Shown: in pieces, positions 51,601 through 63,700 of the stretch
Position numbering within the stretch: the stretch's first letter is position 1
How the letters are laid out: the number at the start of each line of letters is the position of its first letter
Assembly: GCA_021018815.1 (NCBI GenBank)
Contig: JAITYX010000008.1
Coordinates: forward strand, 3,346,001 to 3,410,000
Origin: Talinum fruticosum
Taxonomy: Eukaryota > Streptophyta > Magnoliopsida > Caryophyllales > Talinaceae
DNA: 64,000 nucleotides
Direction: 5' to 3'
Notes under the pieces: model-generated
Database searches by the model: none
Told to the model about the DNA's origin: nothing
What the model saw: only the letters and a program-made list of their open reading frames with translations
Position numbers and translations under genes: made by a program

Positions 51601-53170
51601 TGTTTAACCATAGTTGGCATGTCCCATATAATCAAAGGTGCCCAACTGCCCATCCATTTGATTTAATTTCTTTTGTAGAGTTAAATCAAGCTTCTTTGAT
51701 TCCAATTGGAGATAAGAACATCATCCAAGATAAGGTTTTGATTTGACCTAATTTGTACCAAAGGGGAAAACAAATGCTATTATGAATCAATCCCCTTTTT
51801 TTCATTTTTTTTATCTTGAACAACATGATGTAGTAAGTAGACCTATGTGTTGTTATGATAAAGTTGGCATTATCCAAATTTTGATAATAAAAAGTAGACA
51901 ATTTTAGAATTTATATATTTGGATTTTTAGATGAAAATAATACGATTTTTTTTTCCTGTATGCCAGCAGTATAAATTTTAACCATACTTTTTTCACTTTG
52001 GATGAAGCGTATCGGGCGAAAAGGTTTGTGTATGTATAATCGTAAATAAAAAAGTTAAGTCAATTCTTTAAGTATGTCGTCCACGTCGGCGTCTTCACTT
52101 GCCACGTTATCACTCCGCTAAATCATGACCCCTTAGGTAGGCGATATTTTGCTAATGTTAGATAGAGTTCTAGTTCATACTGCTAGCAAAAAGTTTACAT
52201 TATTTTCGTCCATTACCCTTCATTCAAAAATTCTTTTATCTTTTTATTAGTTTTTTCAATAATTAGGTGATGAAGTGATCAAAATAATGTCTTTTTGGTT
52301 TTTAAGGATACAAGTCACAAACGAGTGATAATGTAGAAGTACATGCATTTTATTTTAGCCATTTTTAGCAGGAAAAATACATTCTTTATGATACTTTTAT
52401 CAAGTGCGTTACATAATTAACGTTAAATAGTAGATTTTATTTTAGCTAGTTTCGATAAGAACATATATAAATTTATGTGATAGGCATGATCGATATGACG
52501 TTTATATCCCGAAAAAAAACATATGATATAAATATTTGGAGACATGATTAAAAGTGATGGATGTGAGATGGTTAATGAATGATATTGGTTGTGAAAGTTT
52601 CTTCTACTTTTTGGAAAATCTTTGGGAGGTTTCTAAAGTACGTGGCTGTACTAAGAGCACACATAGTGCCACTTGACTACTTGAGAATATATATGTCTAC
52701 CAAACAGGGCACAATTTCTTATGGCCTCATCTATAATAAGTTTATTCATTTTATTTATGCTCTTTATACTTTTTTTCATTTTTGCTGGTGTTCTAATTTC
52801 AGCCCCATTCAAGTTTTTAACTTACAAATACTTTATTAAGAGTTTTAAATTTAATTAGAATCGAATGATGTAGCGATTCTGTTGGTGCATAAATAAAACT
52901 TAGTTATATGAGGTTTCGAATAAATTTTTAACGTAGTATAAGAAGATTTGAACGTGTATATGAGTAAATTATATCAAGTTTGTGGATATTAGTGAACTTT
53001 TTATTTAAATAATTCACAAAAGCAAGTTGTTTTTTTTTATTTATTTTGAGCCAGACTAACAATACTAGTCACTAACTAGTAACTGACAATATAATATCCG
53101 CCAAAGAAAAATCAATAGAATTTTGATAAAAAGAACAAGAGATTTTTTATAGTTTAGGGGAAAAAATATT
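45644..53170. other. Large intergenic region, no protein gene recognised
   Basis: The first few hundred bases form the upstream region of the BIG GRAIN 1-like gene, which is G/A-rich near 45700-45960. A CT microsatellite lies at about 46807-46829. A diverged direct repeat (GCTATAGGCTG... CTAGTTAG) occurs at about 48475-48520 and 48605-48640. All remaining frames are short, AT-biased and without family features. Confidence 0.4.
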
Positions 53171-53171
53171 T

Positions 53172-53178
53172 CAAAAAC
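53172..53178 (-). terminator. Pol III T-run terminator of tRNA-Ile
   Basis: In gene sense the sequence after the discriminator base is GTTTTTG. Five T are enough to end RNA polymerase III transcription. Confidence 0.85.
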
Positions 53179-53252
53179 TGGCCCATGCAGGTCTCGAACC
53201 TGCGACCTTCGCGTTATTAGCACGACGCTCTAACCAACTGAGCTAATAGGCC
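53179..53252 (-). tRNA. tRNA-Ile(AAT): tRNA-Ile (anticodon AAT)
   Basis: The 74-base minus-strand sequence folds as a standard tRNA: acceptor stem GGCCTAT with ATGGGCC and discriminator A, D-arm AGCTCAGTTGGTTAGAGC, anticodon loop CTAATAA (AAT) and T-arm AGGTTCGAGACCT. The A and B boxes are intact and no intron is present. CCA is not encoded, as expected for a nuclear gene. A TTTTT stretch two bases after the 3' end is a good RNA polymerase III terminator. Confidence 0.97.
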
Positions 53253-55060
53253 AAGCTGTTCATTTCTATCATTATTAAATAAATAAATTTGAAAGTACAA
53301 ATTGAGAGCTAGTTGTACAGCTGTAAATAGACCAAAGGCCCAGGCCCAAATACAAATCAATGTACGAGGACTTTCATTCAAGAGCGATTCACAACAACAG
53401 CAAATAAAGATAACTTATCATTTTGGGATGTTTTACTAATTAAATTTTTTTTTTAAGAATGAATCGATGAATTTTTACTGATTTAACTTTTTTTTTGGGT
53501 GCAAAGGAGTTTTACTATTTTACTAATTATATTATATATTAAATTTTGAGATTTTAATAATCTAAACTTTAGAATATTAAAAACTTAAAATCCAAACTTA
53601 TAAAATAGTTTTTTTTATAGGAAAACTTATAAAATAGTTAGTAGTGAGATATACTTTTCATGTTTTTATTTTTAGTATTCCATGACCAAGTTTGAATTGG
53701 TAGTTGACATTTAATATTGGGAATTAAAAAATAAAAAGAAAATGCCCTTTTAAATTTTTTATTGACAAGTTAGTATTTTTTCCCTCTCTTGAAAAAGGGG
53801 GAAAAAAGATAATTATTCCTCCCTCAATTTTCTTTCTTTTCTCTCCCCTCTTGGATTTTCATGTTTTTCCTCTCATTTATATAATGAAGAGCCACTCTGT
53901 TACCGAAAAGAGAAAAACTTTAAATTATTTTTGAATAATTCAATATAAATTAAAAAAAAAGACAGAAAAAAACATATTTCTAGTGCACTATTATGTACGA
54001 GGACAACATACAAAATCAACGTCTGTTCTTTTGTAAATAAATTGATGATAGTCGCCTATGTTGTCCCTAGTCTTCCATGCATGACTTGACTAAAGTGGTG
54101 CATATTTGTGTCATATCCACCTTTTTTGTGCCCAAACTTAAAGAACTTTGCCTGAGCTCCTCTCGAGTCTCGAGTACAGATAATTCTGATATGTGTATTA
54201 AGGTTAATATATACTCCGCGTGAGATGTAGAATATTTTTTCTGATACTCTTACTTTTTAAAGAATATATTCGAGAAAATATACTCGTATTAATATGTTTA
54301 TGTTTATTGAATGTGGGTTAATCTTTCTAACATAATAAAAAAAAAAAAAAAATAGGCAAGCATTTGATGGAGAATTTCCCCTACTTCCCTATTCTCTCTC
54401 CTCATTTTCATCTAAAATCTACCAGTGAAGAATATATAATATTGGAGGTTGTCATCTGTTTATAAAACAGATGATGACTTTGAGTGTATATATAAACTGA
54501 TGAATTACTCTACGTGTACATCATTGATTTTGGATTGGGACTCGTTCATTTGATTTGCGTGCATTCCTATTCTCTAACTCGTTCTCCTATAACGTACCAC
54601 CGGTGAAGTTGCCAATGCGACCGAGGGAGAGGCCTAGGGTGGAGGCTTCAACCATGGGAGGGCTCACTGGTGGCACAAGTCTTTGATGGTGGAATTAGCA
54701 TCCATTATGTGAGGTTGGCCACTTGATGATTCAAGGAATAAGGAGTATAAATGTATTCTATATTGTAGAAATTCTCACCTTTGATCCTAAACAAACCTCG
54801 GTTTTTTTCCCTAATTTAGTGGTAAAATAATTAATTTTTTAAAGTAATATTTATTTATCTAAAACATATATAGATATATCATAATTGATCGGTTTAAAAT
54901 TTTATCAATAAAAACCCTACTTTTATTATAGTAATATTGTTTTTTTAATCTAATTATACTACATTATATTAATGTAAATTTAAAACTAATTTTACTAGTA
55001 TTTAGAATTGCTTGAGCTTGAAGGGGGAACACATTTTGTACAAGGTGAAAATTAAGTGTC
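53253..55060. other. Intergenic, AT-rich
   Basis: No gene or RNA was recognised. Includes a poly(A) run at about 54335-54352 and a short perfect inverted repeat (GTCATCTGTT / AACAGATGAT, about 54450-54476), a small stem-loop of unknown meaning. Confidence 0.35.
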
Positions 55061-55063
55061 TTA

Positions 55064-55457
55064 GGCCCTATTCGACAAAATGAGCTGTTTGAATAGCGGA
55101 TAAGCTGTTAGATTTTAGTCGTTAGCGGGTAGTCTGTTCAATTGAGTGGTTGAATAAATGTATTCGGTAAATTTAATGGTTGGGTTAGCTTATTATTGTA
55201 AATTGACGTAAAAAGATATAGATAATTTGCTAAATATAAATTAATGAAGGGATTTTTTGTCAAAAAATATAAAACGTTACTTTCAAATATGAAAAGCTAA
55301 TATTTTTAACTTTTCAAAAACACTACTTGAAACACTAAAATCTACTACAAACGCTAGTTAAAACATTAACTTATTGAATACTAATATTTGGTTGATTAGT
55401 GTTTTGACTTGGCTAAAACACTAAAAATGACTCAAAACATTGTTACCGAACAGAGCC
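55064..55457. mobile_element. Tourist/PIF-Harbinger-like MITE, 394 bp
   Basis: The left end reads GGCCCTATTCGACAAAATGA and the reversed right end GGCTCTGTTCGGTAACAATG. TTA flanks both ends (55061-55063, 55458-55460). Interior motifs (AACACTAAAA) recur, with no transposase. Terminal similarity and the 3-bp duplication support the call. Confidence 0.72.
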
Positions 55458-55803
55458 TTAGTCTTATCAATAAAATTTAATGAGCAGGCAGATTAGTGAT
55501 GGGAGATTATTTATTGTTTGACGGGGGAACTACACGATTACATCAAATTTAGAGTACTGAAAGCTAAGTGGGCAACACAAAGATACCAATCTTGCTTTGG
55601 GTTTTCCAAATTCCATCATTAGCTTTTTCCAACAAGATTTGATACCCTAATTTAATTTCTACTGTTAACTAGGGTTTGTCGTCTACGCTTATTTTATGTC
55701 ATCATATGTGACGTGTTGTGCCTGGATTTGTGCTCCCTAGCTATCATCATTGTTTTGTGCCAAAGTACTCCACTTTGTCGTGCTCTGTTTCATTTAATCA
55801 TAA

Positions 55804-55973
55804 GAAACTGTAAGATTATAAGTTGTAAAGGGTTGTTAGTATATGTAAGATAATTGTAAAGTTAATTATAAAAGATGTAAGTAACTCGTAAGTTAAAGTT
55901 AAATATAACATAACTTTACAATTGTTGACAATTGCTTACAGCCGACAACTCCTTACAGCTGTAATCTTGTAAC
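55804..55973. repeat. Short foldback (inverted repeat), about 170 bp
   Basis: The left arm CTGTAAGATTATAAGTTGTA and the reversed right arm ACAAGATTACAGCTGTAAGG pair imperfectly around an AT-rich loop of GTAA-rich motifs. It may be a small MITE, but no convincing target duplication was found. Confidence 0.35.
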
Positions 55974-55979
55974 TATTTC

Positions 55980-58645
55980 ATGTATGTGCTATTATTACCT
56001 CGTGTTAATGTCATTAGAATGTATTGAGGAGCATAAGCTTGTTTGGCTAGGCATCAAATATCCCATGTACTTTCACATGATAGCTAGCAAGGACATGAGT
56101 AGTATTATTAGGCCGGGTAAAAGGGTGTGCCTATGAGACTATGCCCCCTTCCATATGTATCCAATTCCAAGCTACTTCTCTGTTCTGCTGTCTGATGCCA
56201 TTACTTTTGATGACTGATGAGGAGGACTCATCTTCTCTACCTGACCAAATTCTATTATTACTGTTTGGAAAACAAAAAAAAGGGTGATTATCATGTGATG
56301 CCACTTATTATTGGCTTCTCCCCATCCAGAATACAAACGAATTCTACCAAATTCTTTGCCAACTATATCAGAATGTCCAAATTCGTTCTACCCAAAAAAA
56401 AAAAAAGTTACATCCACCAATTTTTTGTGAGAAGATTTTTCTATTTTCGTTGTCCAAATTTCATATAATGACTGATTTATCTGACCTGAATTTTTATCAG
56501 TGCTAATACCAATAAAATGTATCTTTTTTGAGTATAGGAGACACTTAAACTATATTAATTGTTGATTAATGAAATGGTTTTTAAATGTAAAACTAAATAT
56601 GCCACTACTATCAAGTCAAATATATGTATATAGATTTTATAACTTACTTATCACATATAAATAGCGTTATCATTTTCATAATTTTGCTTCGTATCATATA
56701 CTTCACATGCAACAAACATATGATCATGTCATTGAATTTTTGAACTATATATGTAGATATTTATTTTGTTTAAGTGAACAAAGAGTCATGGAACTTGTGT
56801 TGATCAATTTAGTGACATGATGATTTACTTCTGTGAATGATTATTTTCATTTTTTCAAACTCTATACAAAATAAATATCATGCACGTATAATAAATATCC
56901 TCAAAGAAAATAAGTCAAAATTAGACCAAATTTTCCTCAAACTATAATACAGTAATATTTTACACGATGCTCAAGTAGGTCAAACCTGCAACATAAACAG
57001 CAAATAGTTGAAAAGTCCCAACGAAATGAAAAACTGGAACGAAACTACTACAACGTACAGGAGGAGAACCCCAAAATAAAAATTAAAAAACCAACTGTTT
57101 AGGGGTTGACAGCTTGAAACGTGTTCTGTGAACATTGATGACAAGCAGAGGATAAAATGTTGGGATTCATGCAGTGTACTGAAATCATATACTTTCGCAG
57201 AAACAAATTAAATATAATTAATCTAGCATTGTACCCTCAATTTCATTCTTTTCTTTTTTTATAGGATGATGATAAATTAATTAATTGTAAGGGCTATATC
57301 GATACGTATATATAGGATATGTTTATATTATATCTTTAGGTGTACCTAATATAGTATACTAATGACTAACATATAACTCATAAAACGACGCACTACCAAT
57401 TCTATCACCTGAAACACATTATACACTTAATCTTATGTTTATGAAAATTATATATGGATAAAAATAGATAAATTTAAGAGTGGTAACATCTTTGAATTAT
57501 TGAATTATACTTTTAAAAAATATAATATATATAATTATGATGTTAAGATAAGACAGTGGCACTGTAGGTTTTAAAGTTAGAGTTAAATATTTATAATTAT
57601 GTTATAGTTAACGAATATTCGAGGGTGAAGAATGAAACAGGAAGAGAGAAGACAGCAAATGAGAGGTCGACAGCTAACGGAGGGAGGGAGTTAAAAGCGA
57701 GAAGAGAGACAGAGAGAGGGACAGAAATGCTTTGGGTTGATGAGGAGGGTCAGGGTCAGGTTTTACTGTCACCAACGGTCTCTCTCAGTCCCCCTCGTAT
57801 AAAAGGGGTTACCCTAAAATTGGCCGGGTATCCATGCACCAACTTTCCCTTTCCATCTCTCTCCCTCTCTTCTTTTTCACTTTCCCTCATAAATGAAGAT
57901 GGTATTTGAATTTTCAACATAATATTGGTTTTCACTCACCGTAAAAATTAGCAATAAATGTTTTTTTTTTTGTGTCAAATATTGGAAAATTTTTCATATG
58001 ACAGAGTAATATATGAGTTTGCTATTGAAGACGTACGTTAGCACATGTGGAGCAGAGAAGGTGAGGGTGTATATTATAGATATGACGTAATCTTGTGTCT
58101 GAAATTTTTTGAAGTATGCTTATCTTCAAACACATCAAACTAGTAATTAAGAGCAAAAATTCTTGTAAACCTCTATGTAACGACATAAGTACATGATCTG
58201 ACGATAAAGTGTACGTATATATCACGATTTAAAGATAAAGTATTCTAAAAAACCTATTCAGTGAAAAATAATGTTCCTATTTTTTTAATGGCAAGGTCTA
58301 TAATGTAATACCCGTCCCCCAAAAAATATTTATTTTAAATATTTTGTGGTGAGTGAGCATCAAATTTCATTGAAATGCCTAAACATTTAAGGGTATATTT
58401 TTTCTATGAAGAAAATGTTAGCACATATTCTTAATAAATGGACAATTTCATTTAAGTTTCAAGGAAGTTTCTTGAGTTTAGTAAACAAATGATAAATTTT
58501 CATTTTTTTTTCAAGGAAGCTGTAAACAACGTCCTCGGATTTGTTATAGGTCTATTATGTTTGAGGTGAAAGCTTACACGTCCTTTCCAAAGATCTTGTA
58601 CAGTTATAGTCCAATTGTAATTTTTCTTATGTGCTTTCGAATAAT
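55980..58645. other. Intergenic; TATA-containing GC-richer island at about 57.62-57.90 kb
   Basis: Most of this is AT-rich without genes. The exception is 57620-57900, which is richer in G and C, has a good TATA box (CGTATAAAAGGGG, about 57797-57809) and is followed by a CT-rich leader-like run and ATGs with only short frames. A 94-residue plus frame at 57625-57909 spans the TATA box and is probably not coding. Confidence 0.35.
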
Positions 58646-58651
58646 TACTAA

Positions 58652-58778
58652 GGTCCTGTTCGAATTAGCGTTTATAAAAGCCTTTATAACCGCTAACCGC
58701 TAATAAACGCTCATAAACGCTATAACAGACTCATAACAACTAGTTATAACCGCTATAACATCTACCCACTATAACTAC

Positions 58779-58827
<49 letters not shown>

Positions 58828-58833
58828 TAATTA

Positions 58834-58866
<33 letters not shown>

Positions 58867-59231
58867 GAAAAAAATTATTATTATTATTAGTAATAATAAT
58901 AATAATAATAATGATAATAATTACGAGTTTAATTATATTATTATATTATTATTATCATTATTATTAATAAAAAATTATTATTATTATTACTAATATCATT
59001 ACTATAATTATTATTATTATTATCATTATCGTCGTTGTAACTTGTTATTATAATGATCGTCATTGTCATCGTTATAGTACTCTTTCGACAATTTCATAAT
59101 AATAATAATAATAAATTATTTATTATTATTATTATTATTATTAATATATTATAATTATTATTATTATTTTCATTAATGCTCTCAATACTTCATAATAAAA
59201 TAATAATAATAATAATAATTATTATTATTAC

Positions 59232-59264
<33 letters not shown>

Positions 59265-59434
59265 TAAAAAGTTAATTATTAATATTATTATTACCATTAT
59301 AACAGCTTATAACCGCTCATAACCGCTATACAGACTTATAACAGCTATTACCGCTAATTATAATATCTCATAACAACTCATAAACGTTATAAACGCTATA
59401 ACCGCTAGTTTTAACAAGTTGAAACGAACATGCC
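58652..59434. mobile_element. Foldback/MITE-like element with AAT/ATT core
   Basis: The outer ends GGTCCTGTTCGAATT and (reversed) GGCATGTTCGTTTC resemble other MITE ends in the window, with TAA adjacent on each side. Inside each end lies a cluster of direct CGCTATAAC / CATAAACGCT motifs. The core (about 58780-59290) alternates AAT and ATT arrays, which are mutually complementary and could form long hairpins. No coding sequence is present. Confidence 0.6.
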
Positions 59435-59439
59435 TTAAG

Positions 59440-60350
59440 ATAGAGCCCTTACATAAACAACGATTAAATAGACTCATCATTTCAATAGCCATCCAAATTA
59501 AGAAAAATTATGATGAAGATGACTCAAATTAGACCATATGGATTGATATTGAAACCATTCCATGTCATTAAAGCTTTTCATCATGATTTGGAAGCTGGGC
59601 TGGGAGAAATAAATGAAAGGGGCTGATTGGGTATTGTGCAGTTCGCTCTGGCATGGAGAACAAAGAAAAACCTAATTATAAAAAGGGAAAGAAAAATTTT
59701 GCTGAGAAAAAAAAAAATTGCAAAATGATAGAAAGTATGAAGGATCATTAATAACCTTCTTGAGTAAACTTCTATATACTTTTCTACTACTTTAAATCCA
59801 TATCATAGTATCTATTCTTACCTCATTGATTAGCTAAACACCAATAAGGTTTTAGTCTTGTAGTTAAGATTAAAGTTCTGAATATATTACGTCTCGAATT
59901 CGATTCATCCTCTCCTTTTTGTATTGCATTGCTTTTTTATGACTCCTCTAAACAAAAAAAATCATTAATATATATATATATATATTATCACTTTATTATC
60001 ATATGATATCGACAAATAAAAAAAAAAATATCTCAAGTTTTGTTCATAATAAATCAATTCCCTGACATGATATTTTTTTTGAGAATTTGGTATCCAATAT
60101 TTTAAGTTTTCAGAACCGTAAACTATTAAAATGACATATTAAGATATTAATTTATTATTTACAAAATTTAAGAATTTATTTTATCATTTGTGATGTAGTA
60201 GTAAAATGTCATACATATTATTGGAGCTTGGAAGGAAAAACTAGTAACTAATTCCATACACACAATCTGGATCCACAGACCTCCCCCTTCCCCCCAAAAC
60301 ACAGTAGTACTAGATAGAGATATAAGGAAAAGTACTCGCAAGGGTTTCCA
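59440..60350. other. Intergenic, upstream of the MADS-box gene
   Basis: AT-rich, with a TA tract at about 59968-59985. It probably includes promoter sequence of the SEP-like gene. I could not defend a specific CArG box or TATA box. Confidence 0.35.
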
Positions 60351-60354
60351 TCTT

Positions 60355-60424
60355 CCCTCTCTCTTTCTTCCACTATACTCTCTCTTTCTGATCTCTCTCT
60401 CTCTCTCTCACTCTCTCTCTCTAG
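60355..60424. repeat. CT-rich tract in the SEP-like promoter/leader
   Basis: Pyrimidine-rich sequence with pure CT runs at about 60390-60422, some 180-250 bases before the MADS start codon. It probably lies in the leader or core promoter, like the CT/GA tracts at the starts of MED11, SPL6 and CRC. Confidence 0.7.
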
Positions 60425-60602
60425 CCTGTTACCTACCCAGAGAAGAAAGAGAAGAGAACAGCTCAAGGGCAAAAGCATAATGGAAACCCAGTTCTATATT
60501 TAGTATAGGTCTCATAATTGATTTATTGCTAGAGCCTAGCTAGACGAGTCTTATCTTTTTTCATATATAGATATTATAAAAAGAGTAAATAAACTTACAG
60601 AA

Positions 60603-60787
60603 ATGGGAAGAGGGAGAGTGGAGTTGAAGAGAATTGAGAACAAGATAAACAGGCAGGTCACCTTTGCAAAGAGAAGAAATGGTTTGCTTAAGAAGGCTTA
60701 TGAACTTTCTGTGCTTTGTGATGCTGAAGTTGCTCTCATCATCTTCTCCAACCGTGGCAAGCTCTATGAGTTCTGCAGCACGTCCAG
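60603..60787 (+). CDS. SEP: SEPALLATA-class MADS-box transcription factor, exon 1 (gene runs off right edge)
   Basis: SEP proteins are E-class floral identity factors that bring A-, B- and C-class MADS proteins into DNA-binding tetramers in the nucleus. Exon 1 is 185 bases, the standard first-exon length for MIKC genes, and encodes the complete MADS domain (residues 1-60). [40 protein letters not shown] and [16 protein letters not shown] are SEP-type; AP1/SQUA proteins have [13 protein letters not shown] and FSHKG instead. The donor is AG|GTTAAT. No K-domain exon was found up to base 64000, so intron 1 exceeds 3.2 kb. SEP1/2, SEP3 and SEP4 types cannot be separated from the MADS domain alone. 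Confidence 0.93.
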
Positions 60788-63700
60788 GTTAATACCCCTA
60801 CCTCTCTCTCTTTCTCTCCTCTCTTTTTTTCTTGGTTTCGTTTTATTTTCCCCTTTTTACATTGCCATGGAAATATTCATCTGGGCATGTTTAATTTCTC
60901 AGAATTTTTATGATCTGCTATTGATTTCCACTCATCTGGGCTTCTATTTTCCCCCTCTTTTTCCTTTTTTCTTTCTTGGGGGCTTCAATTTATTTCTACT
61001 CATCTGATCTCTGACTTGATTTTATGTTTGATCTCATTTTGTTTGTTGATCAAAGAGATCTGGGTTTAGACTCATGAAAGATGTCTTTTTTTTTTTTTTG
61101 TCTGACGTCTGATCTTTTGATTTGTTGAATTATGCATAATCCCTACCGAGGGAAAAACTAAAGTTAAAAAAATGTTATTTCCTTTTATTTTCAAGTGAAA
61201 TAACCCCTTATTTTCAGTCTAAGGATGAGGGAAAACCTCAAACAAGCTTCTGATCATGATTTTCCCTAATTATCTGAAATAATAATATGTAGTTTCATAT
61301 TTTGTTTGTAAAAGAAATTCATTTTGTTATATGCTTTTTAAATTGACATAGAATTTATGATTTCTCCTCATGAACATGGTAAAATCTTGATTCCTGGTAC
61401 AATTTCATGTATGTATGATTACCTCTCTTTGTCATAGGTTAATAATTGGTTCTAGCTACTTTAATTCCCCCACTCCCCCTCGTACTACACTACTACCTCC
61501 TCCTTTTCTTCACAATCAAAAACTTTTATGGAGCACTGAAAATTGGGGTTTATAATTGGTGGCTGAAAATAATAAGGCTGCAAAAAATAATAAGATCATG
61601 TTTATAACCATTGTCACTTGATTTTAGTAAAAATTAAATTCTAGGTTTATCTTTAGTACAATATATATCTTGGTGGTATGTCTTATTCATCTCATTAGAG
61701 GTACTCCCTTTGATTTAAAAGTTTATTATTTTATGGCTTTGAAAACTAAACAAATACCTTTAGTTTTTTGTCATGGGAAGTGATTCATGTTTTTTTAAGT
61801 GAAGTTAGACAAAGGGTAGGATTTTGTCCCATTGGATTCATCCTTGATCACAATGGATTATACTGTTGGATTGGATAGGACTAGACACCTGCAAAAATCT
61901 AATCATATATGGATGTTTTGTTTCTAATGTTCCTTTTTCTTTGTGGAATGCTCGGGTTTTTTCGGAAGAAGTTTCGTATGTAATGTACCGTTAAAATATG
62001 GAAACAAATAAAACAAATCGTAATGTGACCATGGGCTTGAGGAAAATTGCTAAATCACATTAAACATTTGTGTCTTTACAAATTCTAATGGTGAACTTTG
62101 AACCTCCATTTAAATGCAATCTCATAAAAGATGAGAAAGTTCTGAAAGGCAATAGTTATTGAATTTACATAGATGTGTCAGTATCATCTCATGGAGGCTG
62201 AATATATAGGTTGAATTTATTCACAGCTACACCAGGGAGCTGTAACTAAGGTTGTTTCCTTTTAAGAAAGTGAAATGAGTTAATTTTGAAAAGATGAAAA
62301 GTAAAGTGTAAAATCATTTTGGACTGAATATCAAATTATTTTGAGGCTTTGATGATGAGATTTCATACTGATACTGGTATAAAATTGAATAGAATGGAAG
62401 CCGACAATATGGGAACAAGTAGGAGGACGATATGTAGTGCGAGATTACCTTTCGATGATGGTTATTCCGAGAGAAGAGAACAATCCTTGAAAACTCGAGC
62501 TGCCTAAAATGAGAGATGAATTAGCTACAGTTGTGTTGTAAACTTGAAATTCAAATAGCTGCTCTGAAATCTACATCTGAAGGTTCCAATCATGTCTCTT
62601 AGAACTATAAGCCAACCTCTTTTTGCCTTTATGAGCTTGCTTAGTTACAATTCAAATTAAATGCTGACCGGCTCCTTTCTGTAAATGTTTCAACAATCTA
62701 TGAAAACTTTAGGATGGATGTATTTAGATACCTATTGATAAGAAATGAACAACTGTGACATTCTCGTAAGTGGTCTTCCCCTATGAGATTTATCTGTTAA
62801 GTTTTGTACATGACTTGGGGGTTCTATAGACTCCCTTAAACATTTGCAGAAGCACTAGAAGTAGAATCCAAACTATCTTGGTTAGAGTCACGGATTGAAA
62901 GAATTGGTTTTAGGTAAGGGATACAATCCTAAGACTTCTATGCTACTGCCTACTAGAGATGGGAACATGATCAAGATCATGATCTTAAACTTGCATATAT
63001 TTGATATTTCTAATAATGCTCCCAAAATGATAAATCATCAACACCCAGTTTATGGACACTAATAGGCACAACGTTTTCTTGTATGAATCTCCATTCCCAA
63101 ATTAGCCCCTCGTCTAGTTAAATCTTTAAGAGTTACAACTTCTGAGACTCCATGCTTTCTTCTCAAATTTAGCCCAACCCACAAAATGGAAGAATCTTCG
63201 AGTCTTGTTCAATTCGGTTTTTTGATGACTCTTTCTCCCCCATTCCAATTTCTGAATCTAAAGCAAATCCCTATATCACAAATCTTCCCTATTGGAATAT
63301 AAACATCCATAATCAAACCGAAGGGTTCAAGTTGTTGGTGAAAAGACAACCTTTGATTCTTGTGGATGTCAAGACATCGGAGGAAGTGTAGAGGGGAAAG
63401 AGTCAATGAACATTTAGTATGGAAATTCTTCAAGCCAATGTTTTGTCTTCTGTTTTCTTACTTTAGTCAATTCATGAGATATTTGGACCATGACACGTAG
63501 AAGAAGCTTTCAATCTTAGTAGGCCTCTTCTTGTGCATTCCCATAGCAAACAGGGGGACTCTGGTAATATTCTTGGGAAATACGGAAGTTCTTCAAGCCA
63601 ATGTGTCGTTCCCTAACCTACTTCAAGTGATTGGAGACAACCTCTTTGCTTGCACAAGTGAGATTGTTTACGTTTGCATCTCGTGAAACCTCACCTTAGT

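Noticed and set aside
57625..57909. 94-residue ORF over the GC-richer island
   Set aside because: It spans a TATA box and purine/pyrimidine tracts; composition is low in complexity and no family is recognisable.
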